A DNA stretch of 64,000 nucleotides, from positions 372,001 to 436,000 of the forward strand of contig NZ_RBAN01000004.1 in assembly GCF_003626655.1 (NCBI RefSeq), given 5' to 3'. Numbering within the stretch: the stretch's first letter is position 1; the number at the start of each line of letters is the position of its first letter. The position numbers and the translations under genes were made by a program. The DNA comes from Micromonospora costi. Lineage in GTDB: Bacteria > Actinomycetota > Actinomycetes > Mycobacteriales > Micromonosporaceae. Shown here piece after piece: positions 51,104 to 59,494 of this stretch. The notes under the pieces are model-generated. The model ran no database searches and was not told the DNA's origin. It was given only the letters and a program-made list of their open reading frames with translations.

Positions 51104-51114
51104 GCCTCGGATGT
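51104..51114. promoter_or_regulatory. Partial operator before the fucosidase gene
   Basis: GCCTCGGATGT matches 9 of 11 bases of the ACATCGGATGT operator found in front of the fucose operon; the right half-site is intact, the left is not. Confidence 0.4.
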
Positions 51115-51260
51115 TTGACGACGAGGTTACAAAGGACACCGCGTCGCAACAAGGACCGACCACCCTCGATGCGCCCCGAATCCGGCCTACGGCCTGGAAA
51201 AAGGCCATTCCAAAGTCGACCTGCAGCCCCCGGGGAACGCGCCTCGTCCGCAACACGGTC

Positions 51261-51297
51261 TTGTGAACCGCCGCGGCCGCTGATAGACATCGGATGT
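51261..51297 (+). promoter_or_regulatory. Promoter and operator of the fucose catabolic genes
   Basis: TTGTGA (51261-51266), 17 bases, TAGACA (51284-51289), with palindrome ACATCGGATGT (51287-51297) overlapping the -10 box. The promoter before the importer genes at 54383 has the same geometry and almost the same operator, so binding of a repressor would block both. Confidence 0.65.
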
Positions 51298-51336
51298 ATT
51301 GCTGACGGGTTGCGAGAGCGTTTCTGGGGGCGACGG

Positions 51337-52185
51337 GTGAGGTTGTTGCGGGTGGGCGCGCCGGGGCGGGAAACCCCGGCGCTGCTGGACGAGGATGGCC
51401 GGTTGCGCGATCTCAGCGGGGTGACCGACGACCTCGACGCCGCGTTCCTCGCGGCGGACGGCCTCGCCCGGTTGGCCGCGGTTCCGGTGGACGAACTGCC
51501 GGTGCGCGACGCGACGGGCGTGCGGGTGGGCGCGCCACTGCGTCCCGGAAAGATCGTCTGCATCGGGCTCAACTACCGGGACCACGCCGCCGAGACGGGC
51601 GCCGCGCTCCCCACCGAGCCGGTGGTGTTCCTGAAGGCGCCGGACACGGTGGTCGGTCCCGAGGATCCCGTCCTCATCCCCCGCGGCAGCACCCGGACGG
51701 ACTGGGAGGTCGAACTCGCGGTGGTCATCGGCCGCCGGGCGCGCTACCTCGCCAGCACCGAGGAGGCGCTCGCCTGCGTGGCCGGGTACGCGGTCGCCAA
51801 CGACGTCTCCGAGCGGGAGTTCCAGCTCGAACGGGGCGGCCAGTGGGACAAGGGAAAGTCCTGCGAGACGTTCAACCCGTTCGGGCCGTGGCTCGTGACC
51901 GCCGACGAGGTCCCGGACCCGCAGCGGCTCGGGCTGCGGCTCTGGGTCAACGGTGTGCTGCGGCAGGACGGCAACACCTCGGACATGGTGTTCCCGGTCG
52001 CCGAGATCGTCCGCTACGTGAGCCAGTTCATGGTGCTCTACCCGGGTGATGTCATCAACACCGGCACTCCCGCCGGCGTCGCCCTCGGCCAGCCCGATCC
52101 GAAGCCGTACCTGACCGCGGGCGACGTGGTCGAGCTGGAGATCGACGGCCTCGGCCGGCAGCGTCAGGTGGTGGCGCAGGCATGA
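51337..52185 (+). CDS. FAH-family hydrolase, likely 2,4-diketo-3-deoxy-L-fuconate hydrolase
   Basis: A 282-residue protein of the fumarylacetoacetate hydrolase family. Metal-binding and catalytic elements: CIGLNYRDHAAETG (catalytic His), DWEVELAVVIGR (the EVE metal ligands), GYAVANDVSER and NTGTPAGVALGQ. In the L-fucose and L-rhamnose non-phosphorylative routes such an enzyme cleaves the 2,4-diketo-3-deoxy acid to pyruvate and L-lactate. Gene neighbours (fuconate dehydratase, SDR) support this. GTG at 51337 follows TCTGGGGGCG. Confidence 0.82.
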   Translation: MRLLRVGAPGRETPALLDEDGRLRDLSGVTDDLDAAFLAADGLARLAAVPVDELPVRDATGVRVGAPLRPGKIVCIGLNYRDHAAETGAALPTEPVVFLKAPDTVVGPEDPVLIPRGSTRTDWEVELAVVIGRRARYLASTEEALACVAGYAVANDVSEREFQLERGGQWDKGKSCETFNPFGPWLVTADEVPDPQRLGLRLWVNGVLRQDGNTSDMVFPVAEIVRYVSQFMVLYPGDVINTGTPAGVALGQPDPKPYLTAGDVVELEIDGLGRQRQVVAQA

Positions 52186-53546
52186 TCTTCACCGATCTGG
52201 AGATCTCCGACATTCGCTTCCCGACCTCACGGGCGCTGGACGGCTCCGACGCCATGAACCCCGACCCGGACTACTCGGCCGCCTACGTGGTGCTCCGCAC
52301 CGACGCGGGTGACGGCCACGAGGGGCACGGCTTCGCCTTCACGATCGGCCGGGGCAACGACATCCAGGCCGCGGCCATCGCGTCACTGCGCCCGTACCTG
52401 GTGGGCCGCCCGGTGGCCGCGGTCCTCGCCGACCTCGGCGGCTTCTGGCGCGAACTCGTGCACGACTCCCAGCTGCGCTGGCTCGGCCCGGAGAAGGGCG
52501 TCATGCACATGGCGATCGCGGCGGTCGTCAACGCGCTGTGGGACCTGCGGGCCAAGCGGGAGGACCTGCCGCTGTGGCAGCTGCTGAGCCGGATGAGCCC
52601 GGAGGACCTGGTCGACCTCGTGGACTTCCGCTACCTCGACGACGCCCTGACCCGGGACGAGGCGTTGCGGATCCTGCGGGCGGCGCAGCCGGGACGGGCC
52701 GCACGCGAGGAGCACCTGCTGCGCGAGGGCTTTCCCGCGTACACGACCTCGCCGGGCTGGCTCGGCTACGACGACGACAAGCTGCGGCGGCTCTGCAAGG
52801 AGGCGGTCGCCGACGGGTTCGGCCAGATCAAGCTCAAGGTCGGCGCCGACCTCGCCGACGACGTGCGGCGGATGACCATCGCGCGGCAGACCTGCGGGCC
52901 GGACTTCCGGATCGCGGTCGACGCCAACCAGCGGTGGGACGTGCCGACCGCGATCACGTGGATGCGTGAGCTGGCACCGTTCGACCCGTACTGGATCGAG
53001 GAGCCGACCAGCCCCGACGACGTGGTGGGGCACGCCACGATCGCCCGCGAGCTGGCGCCGATGCGGGTAGCCACCGGCGAGCACGTGGCCAACCGCGTGC
53101 TCTTCAAGCAACTGCTCCAGCTCGGCGCGGTGTCGTACGTGCAGATCGACGCGACGCGGGTGGCGGGGGTCAACGAGAACATCGCGATCCTGCTGCTCGC
53201 CGCGAAGTTCGGGGTGCCCGTGTGCCCGCACGCCGGCGGGGTGGGGCTCTGCGAGCTGGTGCAGCACCTGTCGATGTTCGACTACGTGGCGGTCGCCGCC
53301 GACATGAGCGACCGCGTCATCGAGTACGTCGACCACCTGCACGAGCACTTCGTCGACCCGGTGGTGATCCGCCAGGGCCGATACGTCGCGCCGACCGCGC
53401 CCGGCTTCAGCGCCACGATCCGGCCGCGGACGCGCACCGAGTACGCCTACCCGGACGGCCCCGTCTGGGCGGCGCCGGATCCCGGTGCCGCCGAAGCAGC
53501 TCCACGACCAGCACAGCGACGACCGGGAACGGAGGTGGCACCGTGA
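52182..53546 (+). CDS. L-fuconate dehydratase (enolase superfamily)
   Basis: A 454-residue enolase-superfamily dehydratase. Lys217/Lys219 in IKLKVG and His350 in CPHAGGVGL lie one residue from Lys218/220 and His351 of the characterised Xanthomonas L-fuconate dehydratase; the three metal-ligand segments are VDANQRWD, WIEEPTSPDD and TGEHVANR. DIRFPTSRALDGSDAMNPDP at the start is specific to this group. It makes 2-keto-3-deoxy-L-fuconate. Overlaps the hydrolase stop by four bases; its own end overlaps the SDR start. The C-terminus has a Pro/Ala tail. Confidence 0.92.
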   Translation: MIFTDLEISDIRFPTSRALDGSDAMNPDPDYSAAYVVLRTDAGDGHEGHGFAFTIGRGNDIQAAAIASLRPYLVGRPVAAVLADLGGFWRELVHDSQLRWLGPEKGVMHMAIAAVVNALWDLRAKREDLPLWQLLSRMSPEDLVDLVDFRYLDDALTRDEALRILRAAQPGRAAREEHLLREGFPAYTTSPGWLGYDDDKLRRLCKEAVADGFGQIKLKVGADLADDVRRMTIARQTCGPDFRIAVDANQRWDVPTAITWMRELAPFDPYWIEEPTSPDDVVGHATIARELAPMRVATGEHVANRVLFKQLLQLGAVSYVQIDATRVAGVNENIAILLLAAKFGVPVCPHAGGVGLCELVQHLSMFDYVAVAADMSDRVIEYVDHLHEHFVDPVVIRQGRYVAPTAPGFSATIRPRTRTEYAYPDGPVWAAPDPGAAEAAPRPAQRRPGTEVAP

Positions 53547-54316
53547 GCGGTGACCGGAGGGAGTTCGACGGGATCGCGGCCGTGGTCACCGGTGGCGCCT
53601 CGGGCATCGGCCTGGCGACCGCCACGCTGCTCGCCGACCGCGGTGCCCGGGTGGCCTGCCTGGACGTGCGTCCGGAGGGCCTGCCCGAGCCGCTGCTCGG
53701 CCTCGCGGCCGACGTGACCGACGACGCGGGCGTGCGGGCCGCGGTCGCCGCCGCCGCGGACGCGCTGGGCGGCATCGACGTGCTCGTCAACAACGCCGGC
53801 ATCGGGGCGCAGGGCACCGTGGAGGCCAACTCCGACGAGGAGTGGCACCGGGTGCTCGACGTCAACGTGGTGGGCATGGCCCGGGTGACCCGGGCCGCGC
53901 TCCCCCACCTGCGCGCCTCGGCGCACGCCGCGGTCGTCAACACCTGTTCCATCGCGGCCTCGGCTGGGCTGCCCCAGCGGGCGCTCTACAGCGCCAGCAA
54001 GGGCGCCGTCCAGGCGCTCACCCTGGCGATGGCCGCCGACCACGTGCGGGAGGGCATCCGGGTCACCTGCGTGAACCCCGGGACGGTGGACACGCCCTGG
54101 GTGCGCCGGCTGCTCGACGCGGCCGACGACCCGGCCGGGGAGCTGGCCGCGCTCCAGGCCCGCCAGCCCACGGGCCGCCTCGTGAGCGCGGACGAGGTGG
54201 CCGCCGCCATCGCGTACCTCGCGAGCCCGCGCGCCGGCGCCACCACCGGCACGGTGCTCGCCGTCGACGGCGGGATGCACGGGCTGCGGCTGCCTCCCGC
54301 CCCGCCGCCGACGTGA
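53543..54316 (+). CDS. SDR dehydrogenase, likely 2-keto-3-deoxy-L-fuconate dehydrogenase
   Basis: A 257-residue classical short-chain dehydrogenase: TGGASGIG at residues 16-23, NNAG, catalytic Ser in NTCSIAAS, and YSASK with Tyr149 and Lys153. An acidic residue after the second strand (CLDVRPEG) indicates NAD. In the Xanthomonas-type fucose route this SDR oxidises C4 of 2-keto-3-deoxy-L-fuconate, giving the diketo acid cut by the FAH hydrolase. GTG follows GGAGGTGGCACC and overlaps the dehydratase stop. Confidence 0.87.
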   Translation: MSGDRREFDGIAAVVTGGASGIGLATATLLADRGARVACLDVRPEGLPEPLLGLAADVTDDAGVRAAVAAAADALGGIDVLVNNAGIGAQGTVEANSDEEWHRVLDVNVVGMARVTRAALPHLRASAHAAVVNTCSIAASAGLPQRALYSASKGAVQALTLAMAADHVREGIRVTCVNPGTVDTPWVRRLLDAADDPAGELAALQARQPTGRLVSADEVAAAIAYLASPRAGATTGTVLAVDGGMHGLRLPPAPPPT

Positions 54317-54382
54317 GGCACACAGCCCCAGGTCATCCGATGAACGCTCCGCGGCGGTCCACAAAGGCCCGAAAACAGCCCC

Positions 54383-54419
54383 TTGTCGGCCCCCGGATTC
54401 ATTGATACACATCCGATGT
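54383..54419 (+). promoter_or_regulatory. Promoter and operator of the fucose importer operon
   Basis: TTGTCG (54383-54388), 17 bases, TACACA (54406-54411), with ACATCCGATGT (54409-54419) overlapping the -10 box. Core and flanks (ATA-CACATC-CGATGTATT) nearly repeat those at 51283-51300. Confidence 0.68.
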
Positions 54420-54484
54420 ATTACCAGCGTGTTTCCGCCGCCTCCGAGTTACGCCAGACCGTATCCGCCTGATGGAGGACCACC

Positions 54485-55534
54485 GTGAGACATACCGCCA
54501 GAACCCCGATCGGAATCGCGCTGGCCGCGGTTCTCGCCCTCGGCACCGTCGCCTGTGGTGACTCGTCGTCGAGCGGCGGGAGCGGGCAGGGCGGCTCGGG
54601 CCCGCAGGTCGGCATCGACCTGCCCCGCGCCGACTCCGACTTCTGGAACTCCTACGCCAAGTACGTGCCGCAGTTCGCGAAGGAGTACGACGTCAACCTG
54701 ATGTCGCCGACCAACTCGCAGAACGACGTGGCCAAACTCGTGGCGAACACGCAGGCGATGGTCAGCCAGGGCGCGAAGGCCATCGTGATGGCGCCGCAGG
54801 ACACCGGCGCCATCGCCTCCACGCTCGACAACCTGGAGACCCGCAAGATTCCGGTGGTCTCCGTCGACACCCGCCCCGACAAGGGCAAGGTGTTCATGGT
54901 CGTCCGCGCCGACAACCGCGCGTACGGGCAGAAGGCGTGCGAGTTCCTGGGCGAGAAGCTCGGCGGCAAGGGCAAGGTGATCGAGTTCCAGGGCTCGCTC
55001 TCCTCCATCAACGGCCGGGACCGCTCCGAGGCGTTCGCCGAGTGCATGCGCACCACGTTCCCCGGCATCACCATCTTCGAGGAGCCGACCGACTGGGAGG
55101 GCCCGAAGGCGGCGGCCGCGCTCCAGACCCGCCTCGCGCAGCACCCCGACATCAAGGGCATCTACATGCAGGCCGGCGGCGTCTTCCTGGCCCCGACGCT
55201 CCAGGTGCTCCGGTCGAAGAACCTGCTGGTCCCGCCGACCGACCCGAAGCACATCTTCGTCGTCTCCAACGACGGCATCCCGCAGGAGTTCGAGGCGATC
55301 CGCAAGGGCGAGATCGACGCCACCGTCTCGCAGCCGGCCGACCTCTACGCCAAGTGGGCGCTCTACTACGCCAAGGCCGCCGCCGAGGGCAAGACGTTCC
55401 AGGCCGGCCCGACGGACCACGACAGCACCATCATCGACATCGGCAACGGGCTCGAGGACCAGCTCGCCGCGCCGCTGGTCACCAAGGAGAACGTCGACGA
55501 CCCGGCGCTCTGGGGAAACCAGATCGGCAAGTGA
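54485..55534 (+). CDS. Ribose-type ABC sugar-binding lipoprotein
   Basis: A 349-residue periplasmic-binding-protein-like lipoprotein (lipobox VACG, Cys near residue 24) of the RbsB/pentose-hexose group: VGIDLPRADSDFWNSYAKYV, AIVMAPQDTGAIASTLDNL and VVSNDGIPQEFEAIRKGEID. First gene of an RbsB-RbsA-RbsC set lying inside the fucose genes and behind the fucose-type operator, so L-fucose is the likely ligand (inference). GTG at 54485 follows GATGGAGGACC. Confidence 0.87.
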   Translation: MRHTARTPIGIALAAVLALGTVACGDSSSSGGSGQGGSGPQVGIDLPRADSDFWNSYAKYVPQFAKEYDVNLMSPTNSQNDVAKLVANTQAMVSQGAKAIVMAPQDTGAIASTLDNLETRKIPVVSVDTRPDKGKVFMVVRADNRAYGQKACEFLGEKLGGKGKVIEFQGSLSSINGRDRSEAFAECMRTTFPGITIFEEPTDWEGPKAAAALQTRLAQHPDIKGIYMQAGGVFLAPTLQVLRSKNLLVPPTDPKHIFVVSNDGIPQEFEAIRKGEIDATVSQPADLYAKWALYYAKAAAEGKTFQAGPTDHDSTIIDIGNGLEDQLAAPLVTKENVDDPALWGNQIGK

Positions 55535-57069
55535 TGACGACCTCGCAGCAGGCCGCCGGCTCCGCGGTGGGGGCACCGGCCCCGGCCGCGGAGGCGCGCG
55601 GCGTATCCAAGCGGTACGGCCCGACCGTCGCGCTCGACTCCGCCGGCATCGTCGTGGCGGCCGGCGAGACCCACGCGCTGGTGGGACGCAACGGCGCGGG
55701 CAAGTCCACGCTGGTGTCGATCCTGACCGGGTTGCAGCGGCCGGACAGCGGTGAGGTCCGGTTCGACGGCGCCGCGGCCCCGTCGCTCGCGGACCGGGAC
55801 GCCTGGCGGCAGCGGGTCGCGTGCGTCTACCAGAAGTCCACCATCATCCCCACGCTCACGGTCGCCGAGAACCTGTTCCTGAACCGGCAGGCCGGTCGGG
55901 GCCCGATCGGCTGGCGGGGGCTGCGGCGCCGCGCCGGCGAGCTGCTGGCCGGGTACGGCGTCGAGGTCGACCCGGCCGCCCTCGCCGGCTCGCTGACCGT
56001 CGAGCAACGGCAGCTCGTGGAGATCGCCCGGGCGTTGTCGTTCGGGGCCCGGTTCATCATCCTCGACGAACCGACCGCGCAGCTCGACGCCGGAGCCATC
56101 GACCGGCTCTTCGGGCGGATGCGCGAGCTGCAGGCGTCCGGGGTCACGTTCCTGTTCATCTCGCACCACCTCCAGGAGGTGTACGAGGTGTGCCAGACCG
56201 TGACCGTGCTGCGCGACGCCCGGCACATCCTCACCCGACCCGTGGCGGCGCTCACCCGCGACGACCTGGTCGCCGCGATGACCGGCGAGACCGGCCCGTC
56301 GCTCGCCGCCGGCGCCGCCCGGCCTCCGGTGCCGGAGACCGCTCCCGTGGTGCTCGACGTGCGGGGCCTGCGCCTGGCCGGCTTCTACGACGGCGTCGAC
56401 CTCACGGTGCGGGCCGGCGAGATGGTCGGCCTGATCGGTTCGGGCAGCAGCGGCAAGGTGGCCGTCGCCGAGACGATCGCCGGGCTGCGCCGGGCGGACG
56501 CCGGCACGGTGACGATCGGCGGCGCCACGCCGAAGCCGGGCAGCGTCCCCGCCGCGCTCGCCGCCGGGCTCGGCTACCTGCCGCAGGACCGGCACCGGGA
56601 GGGCCTCGTACCACTGCTGTCGGTGGCGGAGAACGCCACGTTGCCGATCGCCGGCCAGCTCGGCCGCGCCGGGATCGTCGCCCCGGCCCGGCGCCGGGCC
56701 GCCGCCGAACGGATGATCCAGACGTACGACATCAAGACCGACGGCCCGCATCAGCCGGTCAGCGACCTCTCCGGCGGCAACGCCCAGAAGGTCGTGCTGG
56801 CCCGCGCGCTCGCCAACGAGCCGACGGCGCTCGTCATGGTGAGCCCGACCGCCGGCGTGGACGTCCGGTCGAAGGCGTCCCTGCTGGGCGCCGTCACCGA
56901 CGCCGCCGCGCGGGGCACCGGGGTGCTGGTCGTCTCCGACGAGCTCGACGACCTGCGCTCGTGCGACCGGGTGCTGGTCATGTTCCACGGACAGGTGATC
57001 CGGGACGTACCCCGGGGTTGGACGGACGCCGACCTGGTGTCCGCGGTGGAGGGAGTGGGACAGCCGTGA
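55534..57069 (+). CDS. Ribose-type ABC sugar importer ATPase, double NBD
   Basis: A 511-residue ATPase with two nucleotide-binding domains. The first is complete: GRNGAGKSTLV near residue 52, EQRQLVEIARALS, IILDEPTAQLD, SHHLQEV. The second has a degenerate Walker A (GSGSSGKVAVAE near 305), as usual in RbsA, a good signature (LSGGNAQKVVLARAL), but its Walker B ends VMVSPTAGVD, lacking the Asp-Glu pair. The start shares a base with the SBP stop (TGATG). It drives the adjacent RbsC-type permease. Confidence 0.87.
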   Translation: MTTSQQAAGSAVGAPAPAAEARGVSKRYGPTVALDSAGIVVAAGETHALVGRNGAGKSTLVSILTGLQRPDSGEVRFDGAAAPSLADRDAWRQRVACVYQKSTIIPTLTVAENLFLNRQAGRGPIGWRGLRRRAGELLAGYGVEVDPAALAGSLTVEQRQLVEIARALSFGARFIILDEPTAQLDAGAIDRLFGRMRELQASGVTFLFISHHLQEVYEVCQTVTVLRDARHILTRPVAALTRDDLVAAMTGETGPSLAAGAARPPVPETAPVVLDVRGLRLAGFYDGVDLTVRAGEMVGLIGSGSSGKVAVAETIAGLRRADAGTVTIGGATPKPGSVPAALAAGLGYLPQDRHREGLVPLLSVAENATLPIAGQLGRAGIVAPARRRAAAERMIQTYDIKTDGPHQPVSDLSGGNAQKVVLARALANEPTALVMVSPTAGVDVRSKASLLGAVTDAAARGTGVLVVSDELDDLRSCDRVLVMFHGQVIRDVPRGWTDADLVSAVEGVGQP

Positions 57070-58091
57070 GCGGTACCTCGACGATCGCCAAGCAACCGGC
57101 GCCCGCCGGCGCCCGACCCGGTGCCGGCCGGGTGCCGCTGGCCCGGCTGCGGGACTTCGCGCTGGTCCCGGCGATCCTCCTGCTCGTGGTGGTGGGCGCG
57201 CTCATCGACCCGGTGTTCCTGAGCGCGGCCAACATCACCAACGTGCTGCAACAGCAGACCGAGCTGGCGCTGCTGGTGCTCGCCGAGGCGATCATCCTGA
57301 TCGCCGGCAAGTTCGACCTGTCGCTGGAGTCGACGATCGGCCTCGCGCCGGCGCTGGCCGTCGCCCTGGTCATCCCGGCGGCCAGCAACGGCCTGGGCAC
57401 CGAGCTGCCGGCCGGCCTGGCCATCGCCCTCTGCCTGCTCACCGGCCTGGTGATCGGGGCGTTCAACGGCCTGCTGATCCTGCGGTTCAAACTCTCCGCC
57501 TTCATCGTGACCCTCGGCATGCTGATCGTGCTGCGCGGCCTGCAGATCGGGATCACCGGCGGGCAGAACCTCTTCGACATCCCACCGTCCGTGCTCTACC
57601 TCGGCAGCGCCGTCTGGCTCGGCGTGCCGGCCTCCATCTGGATCAGCGGCACGCTGTTCGCGGTGGGCATCGCCGCGCTCGGCTTCTTCCGGCACGGCCG
57701 GGCCGTCTACGCGATCGGCGGTAACACCGACGCGGCCCGGGCGGCCGGTATCCGCACCGACCGGGTGGTGTGGGTCGTGCTGATGATCGGCGGGGTCCTG
57801 GCGGCGCTCGCCGGGCTGCTGATGACCGGCCGCCTCGGCTCGGTCGCGGCGGCGCAGGGCGACGGCATGATCTTCACCGTCTTCGCGGCGGCGGTGATCG
57901 GAGGCATCAGCCTCGACGGCGGCAAGGGGACGCTCTTCGGCGCGCTGTGCGGCGTCATCGTCCTCGGCCTGATCAACAACATCCTGACCCTCGCCGGGGT
58001 CTCCGCCCAGTGGATCCAGGCCATCTACGGCGGCATCATCCTGGTCGCCCTCGTGCTGGCCCGGCTCACCTCCGGCAAGGCCCAGGACTAG
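57066..58091 (+). CDS. Ribose-type ABC sugar permease
   Basis: A 341-residue, roughly ten-helix permease of the RbsC group: FLSAANITNVLQQQTELALL, AGKFDLSLESTIGLAPALAV, FIVTLGMLIVLRGLQIGITGG and AAVIGGISLDGGKGT (conserved cytoplasmic loop). A 25-residue Pro/Ala-rich N-terminal extension precedes the first helix. GTG overlaps the ATPase stop by four bases. Followed by a hairpin before the mutarotase. Confidence 0.87.
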   Translation: MSGTSTIAKQPAPAGARPGAGRVPLARLRDFALVPAILLLVVVGALIDPVFLSAANITNVLQQQTELALLVLAEAIILIAGKFDLSLESTIGLAPALAVALVIPAASNGLGTELPAGLAIALCLLTGLVIGAFNGLLILRFKLSAFIVTLGMLIVLRGLQIGITGGQNLFDIPPSVLYLGSAVWLGVPASIWISGTLFAVGIAALGFFRHGRAVYAIGGNTDAARAAGIRTDRVVWVVLMIGGVLAALAGLLMTGRLGSVAAAQGDGMIFTVFAAAVIGGISLDGGKGTLFGALCGVIVLGLINNILTLAGVSAQWIQAIYGGIILVALVLARLTSGKAQD

Positions 58092-58101
58092 ACGGTCACC
58101 G

Positions 58102-58126
58102 CCCGGGCCGCCCGGCGCGGCCCGGG
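58102..58126 (+). terminator. Hairpin between importer and fucose oxidation genes
   Basis: Nine-base perfect arms CCCGGGCCG and CGGCCCGGG with a seven-base loop, 10 bases after the permease stop. It may act as a partial terminator or RNA-stability element rather than a full stop, since the genes beyond it continue the pathway. Confidence 0.4.
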
Positions 58127-58151
58127 ACCGGCAACGGAGAGGAGCGCGCCG

Positions 58152-58487
58152 GTGCGACGGATCGCCCTGCACACCCGGCTGAAGCCGGGCCGCGAACGCG
58201 AGTACGACGACGTCCACGCCACCATTCCGCCGGAGCTGGCGGCCGCGATCCGCGCGGCCGGCGTGCACGGGTGGTGGATCTGGCGGGACGGGCCGGACCT
58301 GTTCCACCTCGTGGAGGTCGAGGACTACCAACGGATGCGCCACGAGCTGCGCGACCATCCGGTGAACGTGGCGTGGCAGGCCCGCATGGCCGAACTGCTC
58401 GACGTGACCGACGACTACTCGGGCACCGACTCGGGGCTGCCGCTGGTGTGGGCGCTGCCGCCGGCGTCCGGCGGGCCGACGGCATGA
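58152..58487 (+). CDS. Rhamnose-mutarotase-family sugar mutarotase, likely acting on L-fucose
   Basis: A 111-residue dimeric alpha-beta barrel protein of the L-rhamnose mutarotase (DUF718) family: the catalytic-type His lies in YDDVHATIPPEL, followed by GVHGWWIWRDGPDLFHLVEV and RMAELLDV. RhaM-like enzymes interconvert sugar anomers; next to fucose dehydrogenase this protein probably supplies the preferred L-fucose anomer. The true E. coli FucU is a different family. GTG follows GGAGAGGAGCGC. The end overlaps the AKR start. Confidence 0.82.
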   Translation: MRRIALHTRLKPGREREYDDVHATIPPELAAAIRAAGVHGWWIWRDGPDLFHLVEVEDYQRMRHELRDHPVNVAWQARMAELLDVTDDYSGTDSGLPLVWALPPASGGPTA

Positions 58488-59494
58488 CCGGCGTACGGGT
58501 GGGACGGTCCCGGGTGACCGTGAGCCGGCTCGGCCTCGGCTGCGCCCAGCTCGGCAACCTCTACACCCCGATCGCCGAGGCGGACGCCATCGCCACGGTG
58601 GCGGCCGCCTGGGACTGCGGGGTCCGCTACTTCGACACCGCCCCGCACTACGGTCTCGGGCTGTCCGAGCGCCGGCTGGGCGACGCGCTGCGCGCCCTGC
58701 CCCGGGACGCGTACGCGGTCAGCACCAAGGTGGGGCGGCTGCTCGTACCGGACCGGTCCGCGACCGACCGGCGGGACCCGGAGGGCTTCGACGTGCCGGC
58801 CGACCACCGGCGGGTGTGGGACTTCACGTCCGACGGGGTGCACCGCTCGCTGGAGGGCAGCCTCGTCCGCCTCGGCCTCGACCGCATCGACGTCGTGCTG
58901 CTGCACGATCCGGAGAGTCACCAGGCGACGGCCCTGGCGGAGGCGTACCCGGCGCTGCACGAGCTGCGCGCCCAGGGCGTGGTCGGCGCGATCGGTGTCG
59001 GGTCGAAGCAGTGGCAGGTGCTGCACCGGTTCGCCACCGAGACCGACGTGGACGCGGTCATGGTGGCGGGCCGGTACACGCTGCTGGAGCAGCCGGCGCT
59101 GGGCACGTTGCTGCCCACGTGCGAGAGGCATGGCGTGTCGGTGCTCAACGCGGGCGTCTTCAACAGCGGTCTGCTCGCCGTGGAGCGGCCGCACGCGGGC
59201 CTGCCGTACGAGTACGTCGACGCGCCCGCCGAGGTGCTCGACCGGGCCCGGGCCATCGCCGAGGTGTGCGTCCGGCACGGCACCTCCCTGCCGGCCGCCG
59301 CGCTCACGTTCGCCGCCGCGCACCCGGCGGTCGCGACCGTGGTGGTGGGTGCGCACGGGCCGGACCAGATCCGGCGCAACGCCGAACTGATGGCGGCGGA
59401 TCCGCCGTCCGAGGAGTTCTGGGCCGAGCTGGTGGCGGCCGGTCTGCTCCGGCCGGACGCTCCCCTGCCCACCTCGCCGGTCGGTGCGGCGTGA
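58484..59494 (+). CDS. Aldo-keto reductase, likely L-fucose dehydrogenase
   Basis: A 336-residue AKR with the catalytic tetrad Asp51, Tyr56 (FDTAPHYG), Lys82 (STKVGRLL) and His141 (VLLHDPE). GLGCAQLGNLYTPI at the N-terminus is typical of the D-threo-aldose 1-dehydrogenase subgroup (EC 1.1.1.122), which oxidises L-fucose at C1 to the lactone with NAD(P). Start ATG overlaps the mutarotase stop and its end overlaps the lactonase start, both by four bases. Confidence 0.87.
   Translation: MTGVRVGRSRVTVSRLGLGCAQLGNLYTPIAEADAIATVAAAWDCGVRYFDTAPHYGLGLSERRLGDALRALPRDAYAVSTKVGRLLVPDRSATDRRDPEGFDVPADHRRVWDFTSDGVHRSLEGSLVRLGLDRIDVVLLHDPESHQATALAEAYPALHELRAQGVVGAIGVGSKQWQVLHRFATETDVDAVMVAGRYTLLEQPALGTLLPTCERHGVSVLNAGVFNSGLLAVERPHAGLPYEYVDAPAEVLDRARAIAEVCVRHGTSLPAAALTFAAAHPAVATVVVGAHGPDQIRRNAELMAADPPSEEFWAELVAAGLLRPDAPLPTSPVGAA

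Larger units (their letters stand above)
51028..51336. promoter_or_regulatory. Divergent regulatory region, fucosidase versus fucose operon
   Basis: 309 bases without a gene. It holds a -35/-10 pair and operator for the rightward genes (51261-51297) and a weaker operator match 77-87 bases before the fucosidase start. No strong leftward promoter is evident. Confidence 0.65.
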
